Below, piece after piece: positions 32,905 through 45,326 of a stretch of 64,000 bases of DNA. The stretch comes from Juglans regia. Taxonomy: Eukaryota > Streptophyta > Magnoliopsida > Fagales > Juglandaceae. A model generated the notes under the pieces. It ran no database searches. It was not told the origin of the DNA and saw only the letters and a program-made list of their open reading frames with translations. Each line of letters starts with the position of its first letter. Positions within the stretch are counted from its first letter, which is position 1. Location: contig NC_049911.1 in the NCBI RefSeq assembly GCF_001411555.2, forward strand, positions 5,650,209 to 5,714,208. Direction: 5' to 3'. The position numbers and the translations under genes were made by a program.

Positions 32905-34310
32905 AGAAGGATATTGTGATGCCAGTTAGATTACTAATGCAAGTGATAACAAAGGTACGTCTAGTTAGATTTTCACCCTTGGTGGTGGAGTTGTTTCAAA
33001 GGCTTCTAAGAAAAAGATGTGTATTTCACATCCTACAATGGAATTTGAATTTGTAGCATGAGGAATTATAAAATATGCTAGTACAATTTACAGTTTAATG
33101 TATACAATGCATTGCACCAGGAAAAATATTTCCTTTACATTATGCAAACTTTCTAGATATATGGAGCATTGTAAATCAATTAGTAAAGACCTTGGGTACC
33201 TTAAAAAGACTAGGTTGTTAGGACTATATTATACAAACTTTCCTGTTGTACTAGAAAGATATTGTGATGCTAGTTGAATTACTAATGCAAGTGATAACAA
33301 GGCTACGTCTAGTTAGGTTTTCACCCTTGGTAGTGGGGTTGTTTCATAGAATTTTAAGAAACAAACGTGTATTTCACATCACACAATTGAATTTGAATTT
33401 GTAGCCTTGCGACAATGGGCAAAGAAGCAGAATGATTGAGGAATTTGTTATTTGACATAAAGTTGTGGCCAAAATCGATGTTAACCATTCTATGCATTGT
33501 AATAGTGAAGCTACTACGTCTAGGGCTTATAGTAAAGTATATAATAGAAGATTTAGACATATTAGTTTGAGGCATGAATATTTCAAGCAAATAATAACTG
33601 ATGGTATTATCACTATTGTATATGTGTGGTAAAGTAAAACCATGGCAAATCGTTTCACAAAGGGACTCTCCAGAGATTTGGTAACTAGTACATCTAGTAG
33701 AATGAGTTTGAAACCTTTCTTTTAAAAGTTACTTGTAATAGGAACTCAACCCTACACTATTAATAAATAATCTAAACTTTAAAGGGTAATAACAAGTTAC
33801 ATCTCAATGGCTGAAATAGCACTAAAATTTAATTTAATGTGAGAATCCAGAATGGTCAGTGCTGACTGTTACGCTAAATGAATGATGAGTATTATGCTCA
33901 TAGTGAAGTTTAATAGTTGTATAAGTGTCTGAAGTAACATAGACACAACAAAAACTTTATCTATGTGAATATAAGAAATGGGGACAAGTTCTAGCAAAAG
34001 TTTAAGGTTTATGTTTGTAAATGTTCATGAATACCAAGATGGAGTATATAGATTAGTCCAAACTAATTGGTGAGATATTTTGCTAAAATTTGTGGGAATC
34101 ATGTGTGTAGTATTTTCGTTCTTAACCTATAAAGTCTTGGTTTAAGTTTGAACCACTATTGACTTTGTTAGGAGTTTGAAATACTTGCACTAATAGAAGG
34201 TTCAAACTGGTCAAAATATTACATTTTTGTATGCATGAGGATATCAACATTTTGTTGAAAATTTAATATCGCAACCTAAGTGGAGGATTGTAATATTTAT
34301 TGTAATTTGT
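32905..34310 (+). pseudogene. Copia RNase H tail with internal duplication, and 3' region
   Basis: Two copies of the RNase H segment lie 345 bases apart (about 32905-33065 and 33250-33410). Each reads YCDAS, ITNASDNK, then FTLGGGVVS (or FTLGSGVVS) and CISH-TxEFEFVA, as in Copia elements. The second continues to ANRFTKGLSRDL near 33650. Stops are frequent. The non-coding block 33855-34300 follows and ends in GTGGAGGATTGTAATATT, a purine tract and possible LTR start. Its block also occurs at 24610. Confidence 0.65.
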
Positions 34311-34485
34311 GATATTAAATATATGAATTTTAGAAATATTTTCAAAATGATTATATATTATATTTATTATTAATATTATTTTTAGAATCTACTTGAAAGC
34401 TATGAATTATTTTAGAAAGAGGAGAATTTATATAATGTTTATAAGTTATGGGTTATGGTTATAATAAATTGGGGTTATATATATA

Positions 34486-34700
34486 GCATAAGCCATCCAT
34501 TGGCTTAGTGGTACTGTGGAAGTAAAGCCCATGGTAGACGCAAAGGGCAAGGGTTTCGTATCACACCCAAGTCAACAAATGGGTTTTAATGATTTAATGA
34601 AGGGATGGACATCCCTATCCCTCTACATGGGCCTGAGCGTGCGGCCTAGCAGCCCAAGGTGCAAGGCAGCAAGCGCAGGCAACGAAAGGGAAAACTTTTA
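34486..34700 (+). mobile_element. tRNA-derived SINE-like sequence
   Basis: TGGCTTAGTGG at 34501-34511 fits the RNA polymerase III A box. GGTTTCGTATCAC at 34552-34564 resembles a B box with one extra base. The 40-base spacing suits a tRNA-derived SINE. A 61-residue frame across it is not a convincing gene. There is no clear tail. Confidence 0.4.
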
Positions 34701-34726
34701 AATCTTCAAGCGCATCTACTTGGTCC

Positions 34727-36300
34727 ATATAACACCTCGTATTTTAATATATTTTTATTGAAAAATTATTTTTATTAATTTAAAAAATTAATTTTTTATT
34801 TTAAAATAGTTAGATTTTTAGTTAGCTTATTTTTATAATTTTAATTTTCTAAAAATTATTTTTTTGAAGTGCTTTCTTAATATTAATTATTGTTATGTAT
34901 TTAAATTACTTTTCATATTAAATTAACTTATTGTTGGATTTAATTATTCTATTTTCATTTAATCACTACGTTTAAATTATTTTATTTTACTTACTGTTTT
35001 GAAATCATTTCCGTTGGATCATTTTTGTGACCCAAGATGTGAGGATTGAACCTCATTTCTTTCTCTCATTTTTTCTTTTTTCATTTTTCATTTTTTCTTC
35101 TTTTCTTTTTAGATTACAATTCCACAAAACAAGGGCTGTTAACTGAAATAATGGGGTCCAACCCACTGGATTTTCAGTTTCAATCTCAAGTTTGCATATC
35201 GCAGTTAGACAAATAGAGTTGTTCTAGGCTTCATTGTATCTTGAATGCAAATTTGCTTGAAATCCATGTCATACCATTGTTAGTGAGAGGCATTGGGGGT
35301 GTCTATGCAGGTGGAGAGAAAAGATAGAGGCGTCTGGGTAAGGGCTAAGAAAAAAGATGTTTCGAGGAGAAAGACTAAAATGACTTCGTCTTGGGTACTC
35401 CTTTTTTTTTTTTTACCTTCGCAATCTCTATATTTCTTACCTTCACAATCTTTGTCTTTCTTTTCCTCTTATTTCTCAAAAATTCAATATGGGCCTTTCT
35501 TATTAATCAATTATTTCTTACATATATTGTTTGATTAGGAGGTTTGTCTATTAAAGATTAATTTCACTTTCAAGAAAAAAAAAAAAAAACAAACCATCTT
35601 ATCATTTAATGTAGGGAACCTGGGTCATATGATGTTGAATTGACTGACTTGATATTGATAGACCTAGACTATCTGTAGAAGGCATATTAGCGTAAATAAC
35701 ATATGACAATGTGATAATCGTTTGAATTGAGAGAGTATTGCGCATTTGTCAATATTTTGGCTTTAACTTTGGCATGGGTATTAAAATCACAAATATGAAC
35801 CCAGTTTATAAAATTGTTTCTAGCCTGCACATCATGATTACCATACTCTGCCTGGTGGTCCTAGTTTTGGCCTCGAGATCAACATTTTTCGCTCCAGGTC
35901 GTTGTTTAAGTTATTTTTTTCCTTTTATGGCAATGATTTGCTATCACTTATAGGGAAGATTGTTGTTCCACTTTGGGCCAAAGTTTTGACATAATTCTTT
36001 TTTTATTACTATTTTATTTTTATGCAATAATTAAGATTTTCCTTTTCAGACCGAATTCTTAAAATCTCGATTTCATTTAGCTATTTGAGCCCGACTTGAA
36101 GGCTTCAAAAGGAGTTTTCAAACTCTAAGAATTATAAACTCTATTCTCAGAGTTCTCTCTGTGATGCCTCTTTTCTCTGTCTCAATCTCTAGTTTTTGTA
36201 GATTAACTAGTCATTACAATAGTTCTTACTCAGCTCGATGTCAGTTTGTATTAGAGTTTTAGCCTTTTTTTGGGTAATTTATCATTAGTTTTAGTGGCTC
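34727..36300 (+). repeat. Gypsy 5' LTR-like region
   Basis: It starts ATAACACCTCGTATTTTAAT, like the TGTAACACCCCGTATTTT start of many Gypsy LTRs, and precedes a Gypsy gag relic. The block 35605-35820 (GTAGGGAACCTGGGTCATAT..., ATTGCGCATTTGTCAATATT) recurs at 39145-39365 after the pol relic, as expected of two LTRs. It contains an 82-bp piece of RLP exon 8 at 35113-35194. Limits are approximate. Confidence 0.5.
35113..35194 (-). pseudogene. 82-bp piece of the RLP gene (exon 8)
   Basis: It matches 41797-41878 of the intact RLP with 5 mismatches by my count. The minus strand reads LEIETENPVGWTPLFQLTAL, as in the gene's LRR region. Matching stops abruptly at both sides. It is preceded on the plus strand by a long CT-rich tract ending TTTTTAG. 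It is either a fragment captured by the surrounding LTR-like sequence or the last remnant of a lost tandem RLP copy. Confidence 0.85.
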
Positions 36301-36349
36301 ATGGTAGAGGTCGTTGGCAGTTTTTGAATGAGAAAGCCCTTCACCAAGA

Positions 36350-38760
36350 TTGTAACATGTAGATTGTGATTATTACTGATTTGCAAAGGCAAATCGTTGA
36401 ATTCACCTAGCATTTAGGGGCACAAAATCTTGAGGATCAGATGGGGTGATCATGATTTTGACTCCAATTTCGAGAACCCATATCACAATTGTGCTCTTTT
36501 CAGGAGTATCATGGTAGGGTGGAGCATCATGGAGACCTAAGCTTTGAAATTAATCTACTTGAATTTTCTAGTACTCCGCAGGTTGAGGGTCTTATCGATC
36601 AGTTGCATATGGTATAGCAGTTTTTAACTAGAAGGATGTCCCAAATCGTATGAAGTTGAAACTAGTCATCATTAAGTTTAAGGGTTGAGCATCAACCTGG
36701 TGGGAACAATTAAAGCATCTTTGGAGTGATAGATCAAGGCCAATATTGGCAATTGGGAGAAAATGAAGAAGAAGATGAAGTGTCACTTTTTGCTCTACGG
36801 ATATACTCAAACCTTGTTTTAGAGACTTCACACGTTGAGGCAAGGAGTGAGGTTTGTTGATGATTACACCAAGGAGTTCTATCAGTTGGTGTCTTGGAAT
36901 GATCTTTCTAAAACTAAAAAGCATATGGTGACATAGTATTTGGGTGCCTTGCGGCAGCCTTGGCAAGACATCCTCAACCTCCACTCTTTGTGGACTGTGT
37001 GTAAGGCCTATCAACGGGCTTGGTTCGTAAAGGAGTAGCAAACTAGGCAACTTGCGCCTAGGAGCGAACAGAACACACGCTGAGTTCGTTCGTAGGATAC
37101 TTGTCCTAGTCATTAGCCAACTCAAGGTCAGAGTTCGAGTGCCAACAATATTTGACATTTTAGATGTGGGGAGCCTAGTCATCGAGCAATTGATTATAGA
37201 AAATCATCTCCAATCGAAAGGGCAAAAACCTTTTGATTAAGAAGGATGACAAGGAAGATGTTGAGGACATTGGAGAACCCGTCTATGACAAGGAAGATGA
37301 TGATGGAGAAATTTTGTATAAATATGGTAAGAAGACCCTCGCCATTAGAAAAAGTTTATTAACTCCAAAAGGTGATTCAGGAGAAAACTGGTTGAGAACT
37401 AATAATTTTCACACTACCTACACAGTTTCTGAGAAAGTGTTCAAACTGATCATCAATAGTTTTAGTTGTGAGAACATGGTCTCTGAGGAAGAAGTTCAAA
37501 AGCTCGAACTCAAAAACAAACCATAACCCTGAAGCCTATAAGCTGTCGTGGTTGAAGAAAGGCAGTGAGGTCATAGTCGACTGGCAGTGTTTGGTCTCTT
37601 GTTTGGTTGGCCGAAAGTATTTTCATAATGCATGGTGCGACATGGTGTCCATGGATGCTTGCCACTTATGGTTAGGCAGGCCTTAGTAATATGATTGGAG
37701 CATGGTTCGCGATGGGTGCAAAAATACCTATTTCTGGCATTAAAGGGAAAAAGATCGTTTTATCCCCTAATAGGGAGGGAGTTGTTTTTGCTCTAGAGGC
37801 TAAAAATAGAATCAATCTTCTGCCTATGGCTAGATTCTAGGAGGAGGTGGAGAAAGAGAGAATTATGCATGTTTTGGTGCTATATGACGACAGTGGCATA
37901 GCTGGTCGTGATTTACCACCAAAGGTGCAATAGATGATATATGAGTTTGCGAATTTAATGCCCACGGACCTTTCCCCAAGCCTTCCACCCATGAGAAATA
38001 TACAATATTAGATTGACTTGGTGTGAGGTTTTAGCTTGTCCAACAGACAAACGTATAGACACAACCCCAAGGAGTTTTAGGAGTTGCAACATTAAGGCCT
38101 TATTTGGATGTTGAGATGAGAAATATGAAAATAGTAGTAAAATAATTTATAAATAGTAGTGAAATAGTTTGAGTTAAGATGTTTTATGGGTATTGAAAAA
38201 TGAGAGAGAAAAGTTGAATAAAACAAATTATAAAGTTAAAATATTTTTATAATATAATTTTTGTTTTGGGATTTTAAAGGGTTGAATTATTCTTTATATT
38301 TTGTTTGAAAGTTTGAAAAAATTGTAATCATTATGTAATGATTAGATGAAAATTTTAAGATTTGAAATTAAAAAATATTTATATTTGAGTGGAGTTTGAA
38401 TGTTGAGATGAGATGAGATGAGATCATCTCAACATCCAAATTGGGCCTAAGTATTGGAGTTGCTGGAGAGGGGATACATTTGTGAGAGTATGTGCACGTG
38501 TGTAGTTCCTACCCAATTGGTGCCCAAGAAAGACAGTCCATGGAATATGTGTGTGGATAGCAGGGGTAATACTAGGATCACGGTGAAGTATAGATTTCCA
38601 ATTTCTCACCTAGATGACATGTTGGATAAGTTTCCAGGCGCACCACTCTTTCTCTCTAGGTTTCTCTCTTTGTGTGTCACTCAAGCTCACTCACAACTAA
38701 GAGAAAGAAGAAGGAAGGCAATCTGCTATGGTGCTAGGTGAGATAGTCGACCAACTGAAA
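36350..38760 (+). pseudogene. Ty3/Gypsy gag-pol relic interrupted by a MITE
   Basis: In order: gag (36640-37030) with VKLVIIKFKG, ASTWWEQLKHLW and, after frame changes, YTKEFYQLV and YLGALRQP; a zinc-knuckle remnant RCGEPSHRAID near 37160; a protease-region segment near 37380-37680 (SEKVFKLIINSFSCENMV, with Asn in place of the catalytic Asp of IDSGS, then ACHLWLGRP); and an RT start after 38450 (ERGYICES, VPTQLVPKKD, MCVDSRGNT, YRFPISHLDDMLD). The rest of RT, RNase H and integrase are missing. Stops and frameshifts are numerous. Confidence 0.78.
38093..38450. mobile_element. Tourist-like MITE, 352 bp, inside the Gypsy relic
   Basis: The element spans 38096-38447 with target duplication TAA (38093-38095 and 38448-38450). 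Ends: GGCCTTATTTGGATGTTGAG on the left, and GGCCCAATTTGGATGTTGAG read inward from the right. It splits the Gypsy RT lead-in (the sequence before it ends in GAGTTGCAACAT, the sequence after resumes TTGGAGTTGCTGGAGAGG). The GAGATGAGATGAGATGAG run near the right end recurs in related MITEs at 24100 and 46108. Confidence 0.85.
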
Positions 38761-39119
38761 GTAATTAAGTGAGGGACATCCATCTATAATAAGCCAGACT
38801 CATGACAGGCAGGGAAGTGTATTTTTGCACCAGATCGGAGGACTTTGATACACTTCCAGGCAGGACTCAGGAAACCTATTTTTTATTTTTAGGTTGAAAG
38901 TCAAGGGGAAATATACTTTCCGTGCTTTAGGTCGGAATTTACAACACTTGCTCACCTAAATTTTGCCTGCGAAATACATCGCCCATTTAATACTTTCTCC
39001 ATCCTATTCCATTGTTCGCCCTACTCTTTGCTTGGCTACTTGTTGCTTGCCCAAATTGCCTGCTTACTTGCCCAAAGATAGTTAAATCCAACTTTTCTCA
39101 AATTTTCTCTCAAGTAAAT

Positions 39120-39375
39120 GTGATCCAAGGTCGTAGCTCTCTGATGTAGGGATCTGAGTTTGATGATATTGAATTGGCAGATTTCAAGTTGATGGTGTTA
39201 GACTGCCTTCTCATATTGATGGCATTGGATTGCCTTGAGAAGGGAGATCAACATAAATTTTGCAGGAAATGGTGAAGATTCCTTTGATTGGAGCAATATT
39301 GCGCATCCGTCAGTATTTTAGATTTAACTTTAGCTACATGTATCAAAATTGTGCATATAATCCCAATTCAGAAGA
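39120..39375 (+). repeat. Gypsy 3' LTR remnant
   Basis: It is collinear with 35600-35830 (GTAGGGATCTGAGTTTGATG, ATATTGCGCATCCGTCAGTATT, TTAACTTTAGC). It ends at about 39371, where sequence shared with 28870 (the RLP 3' flank) begins, so this is where the Gypsy element and the RLP neighbourhood meet. Confidence 0.5.
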
Positions 39376-39999
39376 AATTTTTGTAATTTTGCCACTCAAC
39401 TACCAATTATTTAGGTGTTTTAATTTGTGTCTCAGTTTGAAACTTCAGTGACAATATACATCCAAACATCATTTTGAAACTCCGGTTACAATGTACAAAA
39501 CTTTAGCCACAATTGGAGATTGTTGTATAGTGAAGATTAATGAAACTTATGGTACTAGCTACTTTCTTATGATGTGCATTCTAATAAGGACACTACTTGC
39601 CTAACCTTTTCAAAAATAAAATTTAAAATATTTCTAGTCCTAATCCTACTGATAAGAAGTCATAACAACATCTGTACGAATTATCCACTTAGTCACCCAA
39701 CCATTACATTTTTTTGGAGAAACAAAATTGAAAGCTGCTTGTCTTCACCAATAAAAATAGAAATATGTACCTCCTTCGATTAATATCTTTGATAATTATA
39801 CTTCAATACAAGAAAAGCACAGGAAATCAAATTCAATTAAAAACCAGTCCTCTATAGAAAAAGGTTGGGAATTGAGTTCCTTGATTCATAATATTAGACC
39901 ACAACAACCATTATTGATAATAAAATACATATGCATAGCACACAACTAGCTATCATCACAACCTTTAAAGATTTCCATGTAAGCAGGGGATATCTAATC

Positions 40000-42900
40000 T
40001 CAACATAGTCGATTTGCCAACCTTTTTAGGGGTATCAAAACTGTAAAATAAATCCAGTACATGAGATCCTCAATCAAATTGAAGCACCTTTGCCTCCAGT
40101 AAGGATTAATATAAAGGATACTAACTACCAACAAAAAGAAAATAACGTAAGAAACTGAGAAGCTTGCAAAAAAGACTACATGATCTACTTCATACCATTT
40201 TCTCTCACTTTCTTTTAAAGGATTTCTTGGTTTTGGATTTGACTTATCTGCTGTGGTGCAGCCATTCTCCAACGGTGGTCCGCAAAGAAATGGATTTCCT
40301 TCGTAGCTACTATTCTCAAAAGTCCCAAATTCATATTTATCTGGCACTTTACCAGATAAATTATTATATGCAACATTGAATGTTCCCATAAAATTCAAAT
40401 CAATCAATGTCGAGGGAATTTTGCCACTCAAATAGTTGTGAGAAAGGTCTAGGCTTTCTATTGATGCCAAACTTGAAAATGTCTCTGGAATCGAACCTGT
40501 CAGTTGATTGTAAGACAAGTTTAGTGAATGAATTGAAGATAATTGTCCTAGTTCCAATGGGATTCCACCTGTTAGTTTGTTGCATGACAAATCTAATCCA
40601 GACATATAATCAAGGATGCCACCCTTGTAGGAGCTAGACCTGTACTTCGTTATAAACTCAACCTCAACTTGTCTATCATATAGTATATATGTATTGGCAT
40701 CCGGAGAATTTTTCTCTAGAAGCCTTTCATATGTTGGAGTTTTTGTCGGGGACCATATATCAAAAATAGGATAAGTTTGTGAAAATGCAAGATCAGTAGC
40801 ATTTATCTTCCCAAAGGTAATATTGTGAAAACAATGCGGCATTGTCCCAGAAAAGGAGTTCCTTGAAAGATCCATTATGCCTATTTTCTTTAGCAAACAT
40901 ACCTGGTTTGGAATCATACCACTAAAATTGTTTCCTCTCAACAAAAGTATTCTTATGTTAGAAAGTGTACTGATTTCAACAGGAAGGGTGCCAGAAAGGT
41001 TGTTTTCTCTAACGTCCAATGTCACAAGAGATGATGAGTTGAAAAGAGCTTTTGGTATAGATCCTGTAAGCTTATTCCCTTGCAAAAGCACATTAGATTG
41101 TTTATCCAAGCAAGAAGGTAAAGGTCCCGTAAGTGAGTTATGAGAAAGATCTATTAGCGATGTTGAAAGTAATCCACATGGAATGTGACCCTCAAAAGAA
41201 TTATTACTCATGACAAGAACTCCCCCAAACTCTCGTATGCAGTTTCCTATCCAACTGGGAATTGTCCCTGTGAACTGATTGTTGTCCAATTGAAGCACAG
41301 TTAAGGCTTTCAACTTGAAATGCTTCGAGAAGATTTCACCATGGAAGCCATTATTTTGTAAATTCAAAATATTCAAGGATGTACATTTGGAAACCAATTC
41401 CTTTGGTACCTTCCCCGAGAATCTATTAAAGGAAAAATCCAATGTGGTTAAAGAACTCATGTCACCAATTGAGGATGGAAGATCACCTTCAAAATGATTT
41501 CGGGAAAGATTCAGAGTTTCTAAATATGGCATTATGTTTCCAACATTTTCTTGAAGTCTCCCATCTAAGTGATTTCTTGAGACATCCATCCAAGCAACAT
41601 TAATACGGTGCTCTGGTTGTAAATAAAATCGACCCTCAAAAGAATTATTTCTAAGACTTAGCAGTCGTAGCCTTGTACTGTTTTCTAGCAACCAAAACGG
41701 GAAGCTTCCTTTCAACTTATTGTGAGAGAAATCAACTACTTCCAATATGTGCTGATCAAAGAGAAACTTCGGAATATTGCCGGTTAGCTTGTTCATATTA
41801 CAATTCCACAATACAAGGGTCGTTAACTGAAATAATGGGGTCCAACCGACTGGATTTTCTGTTTCAATCTCAAGTTTGTTGTTGTCACTCATAAATCGAA
41901 CCACCTTCAGCTTTGAATGATTAGCGAATAAGCTGAATGAGAACAGACCCTCAAAAAGATTATGACTGAGATCAATACACTCAATAGTTGTGGGACTCAA
42001 GCTGGCTACCAGAGATGAAGACAAGTTTCCAATGAAACGGTTATTAGATATATCCAACACTCTTAGTGATGACATATTGTTTATGCATTGAGGAAGGATC
42101 CCTTCAAAGTCATTGTCAGAAATATCAAACTCTTCAAGTTTCTTCAATCTGCACAAATCTATCATAAGAAATAAAATTAGTAGGAGGTGCAAATTGGACA
42201 GTTCCGTCACTTTAATTTTTTTAACAAATAAATTTGTATTTATATGTATTTATATCTATAGTTAAAAAAGAGAATGGTTAATTAATGCTACGTTTTCTAG
42301 TGGGAACCAATGAGAATAGCTAAATAATGCAACCATTAGCGCCTATCTTTAACTTGTTCTCGCATTCAATCCTAATGAATGAATTGAAGATGGGTGATTA
42401 ATTTGCTTTTCATACTCACGTACCTTGAGTTGGGAAATCTCCATTGAAATCATTGTCAGATAATGATATAGCCTTTGCCGAAGATAGTGCCCCAATATAT
42501 GGAGAAATACTCCCAGTGAAGTGATTTCCACGCATATCTAAAATCTCCAACCTACTTAAATTTACCAAATCTACCAGGGGATTTGATGATAGACAGTATG
42601 AGAGAAAATATTTAGAAAGGTAAAAAAAGATTAATATTAAAGAGAAAGAGAAATTCTACAAATTCCCTCTCATTAACTTGCATAATTTATCTTGGCCTTA
42701 AACGGATATTAGTGGATCAGTTATTACCTTGGATTGGTAATCTTCCAGTAAGTAGGTTGTCTCGCAAGATCAAGACCTCCAAGTTGCTTAGATTAGCCAT
42801 TTCTATATCACATAGTGAATGAACACATTTGTCAGTTTGAAATTATCGTACTGATCAGAGATCCAGATCAAGATCAGCAGTACATATAACTAGCCATATT

Positions 42901-45326
42901 TTGATTAAGCATGCATGCTCTATCACAATATAACCACAAGCAGGATAACAAGATAATCAAAATCAAAATAAATGCTAATAATATTGGTATATAATTTTGA
43001 TAATTAAGATTAATTCAACTTGGCGTAAGATTTCTTCGTGGTATTAATCTTGACCAAAACAATGCTATTTCTTAATTCAAGCATCTAAAAAAACTCAAGT
43101 TTAAATGCACATATATACCTTTGATAGAAAGAGGCCCTTCGATTAAGTTGTCACCTAGGTTCAAAGACTTGAGGGCTGGGAGCTGGGCACCCAAAACTCT
43201 TAAAATTTGCTTCCCGAAGAGATTGGAACTTAAACCTAAGTGCTTTAGCTTGCTCAGTTTAGACAAACCATGGAATTCTGAAGAAAAAAAATATATCAAT
43301 TGTTAAATTCAATAACACAATAATATCCTTTTAGTTCTACTTCATGGCTTCCTTATTTCACTAAGATTTTAATTATTGTGGTAATTCTAATATATATGAT
43401 GAATATTCAAGCTTGAATATTGGCCTATTTCTTATTTATGATGTTAATATCAAGTTTATTGGTAGAAGTTGCTAGAAAAATTAATGATATTGTCAATATC
43501 AAGAACCTGATTTGATTATTAGTATCTCAACCAAATTAAAACATGAAAGATGGTTCTAATTGGAAATTCTGAAATTCCGAAAGGTACGTAGTCTACCTGA
43601 TTAAGTAGTACTCATGAATTACCTTTGGGTGTTAAGCCGTCAGTGAGACCATTGCCATTTAAATCCAACCTCTCCAAGTTTTCTAACGCCGATAATTCTG
43701 CACAAAATAAAACATAGAAAATAAAACAGGATGATGCATGGGAATTCAGTACTGCAAATTATATAAATTAATAAAACAGATCAACATGCATGCGTGCCTT
43801 GGGCAGGTAAGTGTCCTCCCATCCAAAGTCCGTCAAGATTCAGATTCCTAAGGGATGATGATTTGACTGCAGTACTCAACGATGATATGGTGCTCCTGTT
43901 GAAATTAGTGTAACTAATATCTAATGTCTCCAGGTTCTCTAATCTTGACAAGCTTTTAGAACCTGTACTTTTACATATTTCGTAAAATGAAAAAGCAATT
44001 AATATGCAGTCATCGATAGTATTTACAAGAAAAGTTGTATATATTAGAAATATAACTACCGATTAAGCTCTTAACTCGAACTTGAAGGCCGCCGGTGGGA
44101 GAGAGATGGAAATATAAAGTGGGCCCTATGCTATAATTTAGGATGCCCGATTTATACAAATATTAATAAATGGTATAGGACCCACTTGATGTGTTTTTCT
44201 TTCTCCCACTTGAGACCTTCAAGTACGGCAAGAACTTTAGGAGATCCTTTTTACAAAAGGAAATGATTTGTAGAGTCTTAAGATATTCAAACTTCAAGTA
44301 TTTTCTTTTTTCTAAAAAGTGAGCAAATTTAGGTATCAAAATAGACGTGCGAAATTTACATACACTAAAATTGTATCTACTATTAGAAATATTGTTGTAT
44401 CTTAAAAAAGAAAGTCCAAAGGATAATCAGAAATCTATATAATGAGAAAGAAGACTGCATACAAGAATACCTGCAGATGTTGCCCAATTTCCCAAATGAT
44501 CATTATGCGCAAGAACCAATGTGGTAAGGGATGAAAGTTGAGTTAGGGATGGTAAAATGCTATCTTCAAAGTAATTAGAAGCGAGGTTCAATACCTCGAA
44601 CCTTCTCAATACAGCTAGCCTTTCAAAACCTGCAAGAAGATTATTGGAAATGTACTGTAGGAAAGAAAGCTAAGAGAAATGAAGGCTCATGTAAGGACTG
44701 AACACAAGAAAAATGCACCAAATATGGGACCTTTTGTTCACCATGTTTATTTTTTCTTTTTAATTTCATTGTATTGGTTAATCAAGGTCAACTAAATCAT
44801 AGCATGGGGTGGTGGTTTTGTTGTAGTGTGAAAGTTGAAGCAGCAGCAAGGGACACAAATTAAAAACCAAACCTTCATTAGCTATGCAACCACCAATTTC
44901 ATTGCCGGACAAATCAAGACTTGTTAGCTCCTTGAAAGGCTGAAACAGGGAAACATTCAGCAACCAATTATGCTTCTTGTTAATTGTGGCTGTTGAATCG
45001 ATGAAACTTTCTGTATAAAGGTGTTGTTTTATATCATGGAGGGAGAGTTCAATGACATGACCCGTGGTGGAGTTGCACGAGACTCCCTCCCAACCACAGC
45101 AGTCACTGCTCATTTGATCTGCGCCTTCAATCCAGGAGGGAAGACGGTTGCCAATGTGATAATCGGATTTCAGAAACGCCTTCAGTCGTAATAGACCAAT
45201 CCTCTCTTCCTCCAAGCAACCTTTGTGCTCACTGAATTGCACAAACATCACTAATCCCCACATCAAACACTTCACCAAAGGCCACGGCCTCCTGTTTGGA
45301 AAACATTGCCGCAGACCTGGGTCCAT
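40000..45326 (-). CDS. LRR receptor-like protein, eight exons, 1130 residues
   Basis: Exons (minus strand): 45326-44873, 44629-44471, 43962-43798, 43697-43623, 43277-43119, 42802-42728, 42570-42424, 42158-40000. The lengths sum to 3393 (1130 codons plus stop), and every intron is phase 1. All donors are GT except exon 3, which has GC. Signal segment about 1-36; LRRNT from CLEEERIGLL with SSDCCGWEGVSC; about thirty LRRs (for example LDLSGNEIGG, LDISNNRFIGN); an island near 930-985 (SPTKTPTYERLLEKN to YKGGILDYMSG); four more LRRs; GNPFLCGPPL; transmembrane helix about 1072-1095; and a 35-residue tail with no kinase. It is like Arabidopsis RLP1/13/14/15, by my reading. Such proteins are plasma-membrane immune receptors acting with SOBIR1-type kinases (known of the family). 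The ligand is unknown. Intron 2 holds a MITE. Confidence 0.92.
44081..44223. mobile_element. Small inverted-repeat element in RLP intron 2
   Basis: 143 bases with inverted ends: CTTGAAGGCCGCCGGTGGGA on the left, CTTGAAGGTCTCAAGTGGGA read inward from the right. GTGGGCCCTATGC and ATAGGACCCAC form an inner pair. It is MITE-like and lies fully within the 508-bp intron between exons 2 and 3, so it does not touch the coding sequence. Confidence 0.6.

Noticed and set aside
42149..42154. Alternative exon 8 acceptor GTGCAG in the RLP gene
   Set aside because: Joining exon 7 there would create an immediate stop (GAT TGA). The acceptor nine bases upstream keeps the frame and gives DLCRLKKLEE.
42159..42210. 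Met start for a 736-residue RLP frame at 42210
   Set aside because: This stretch is intron 7. The acceptor at 42159-42160 with exon 7 upstream gives a continuous phase-1 gene from 45326, so 42210 is not a start.
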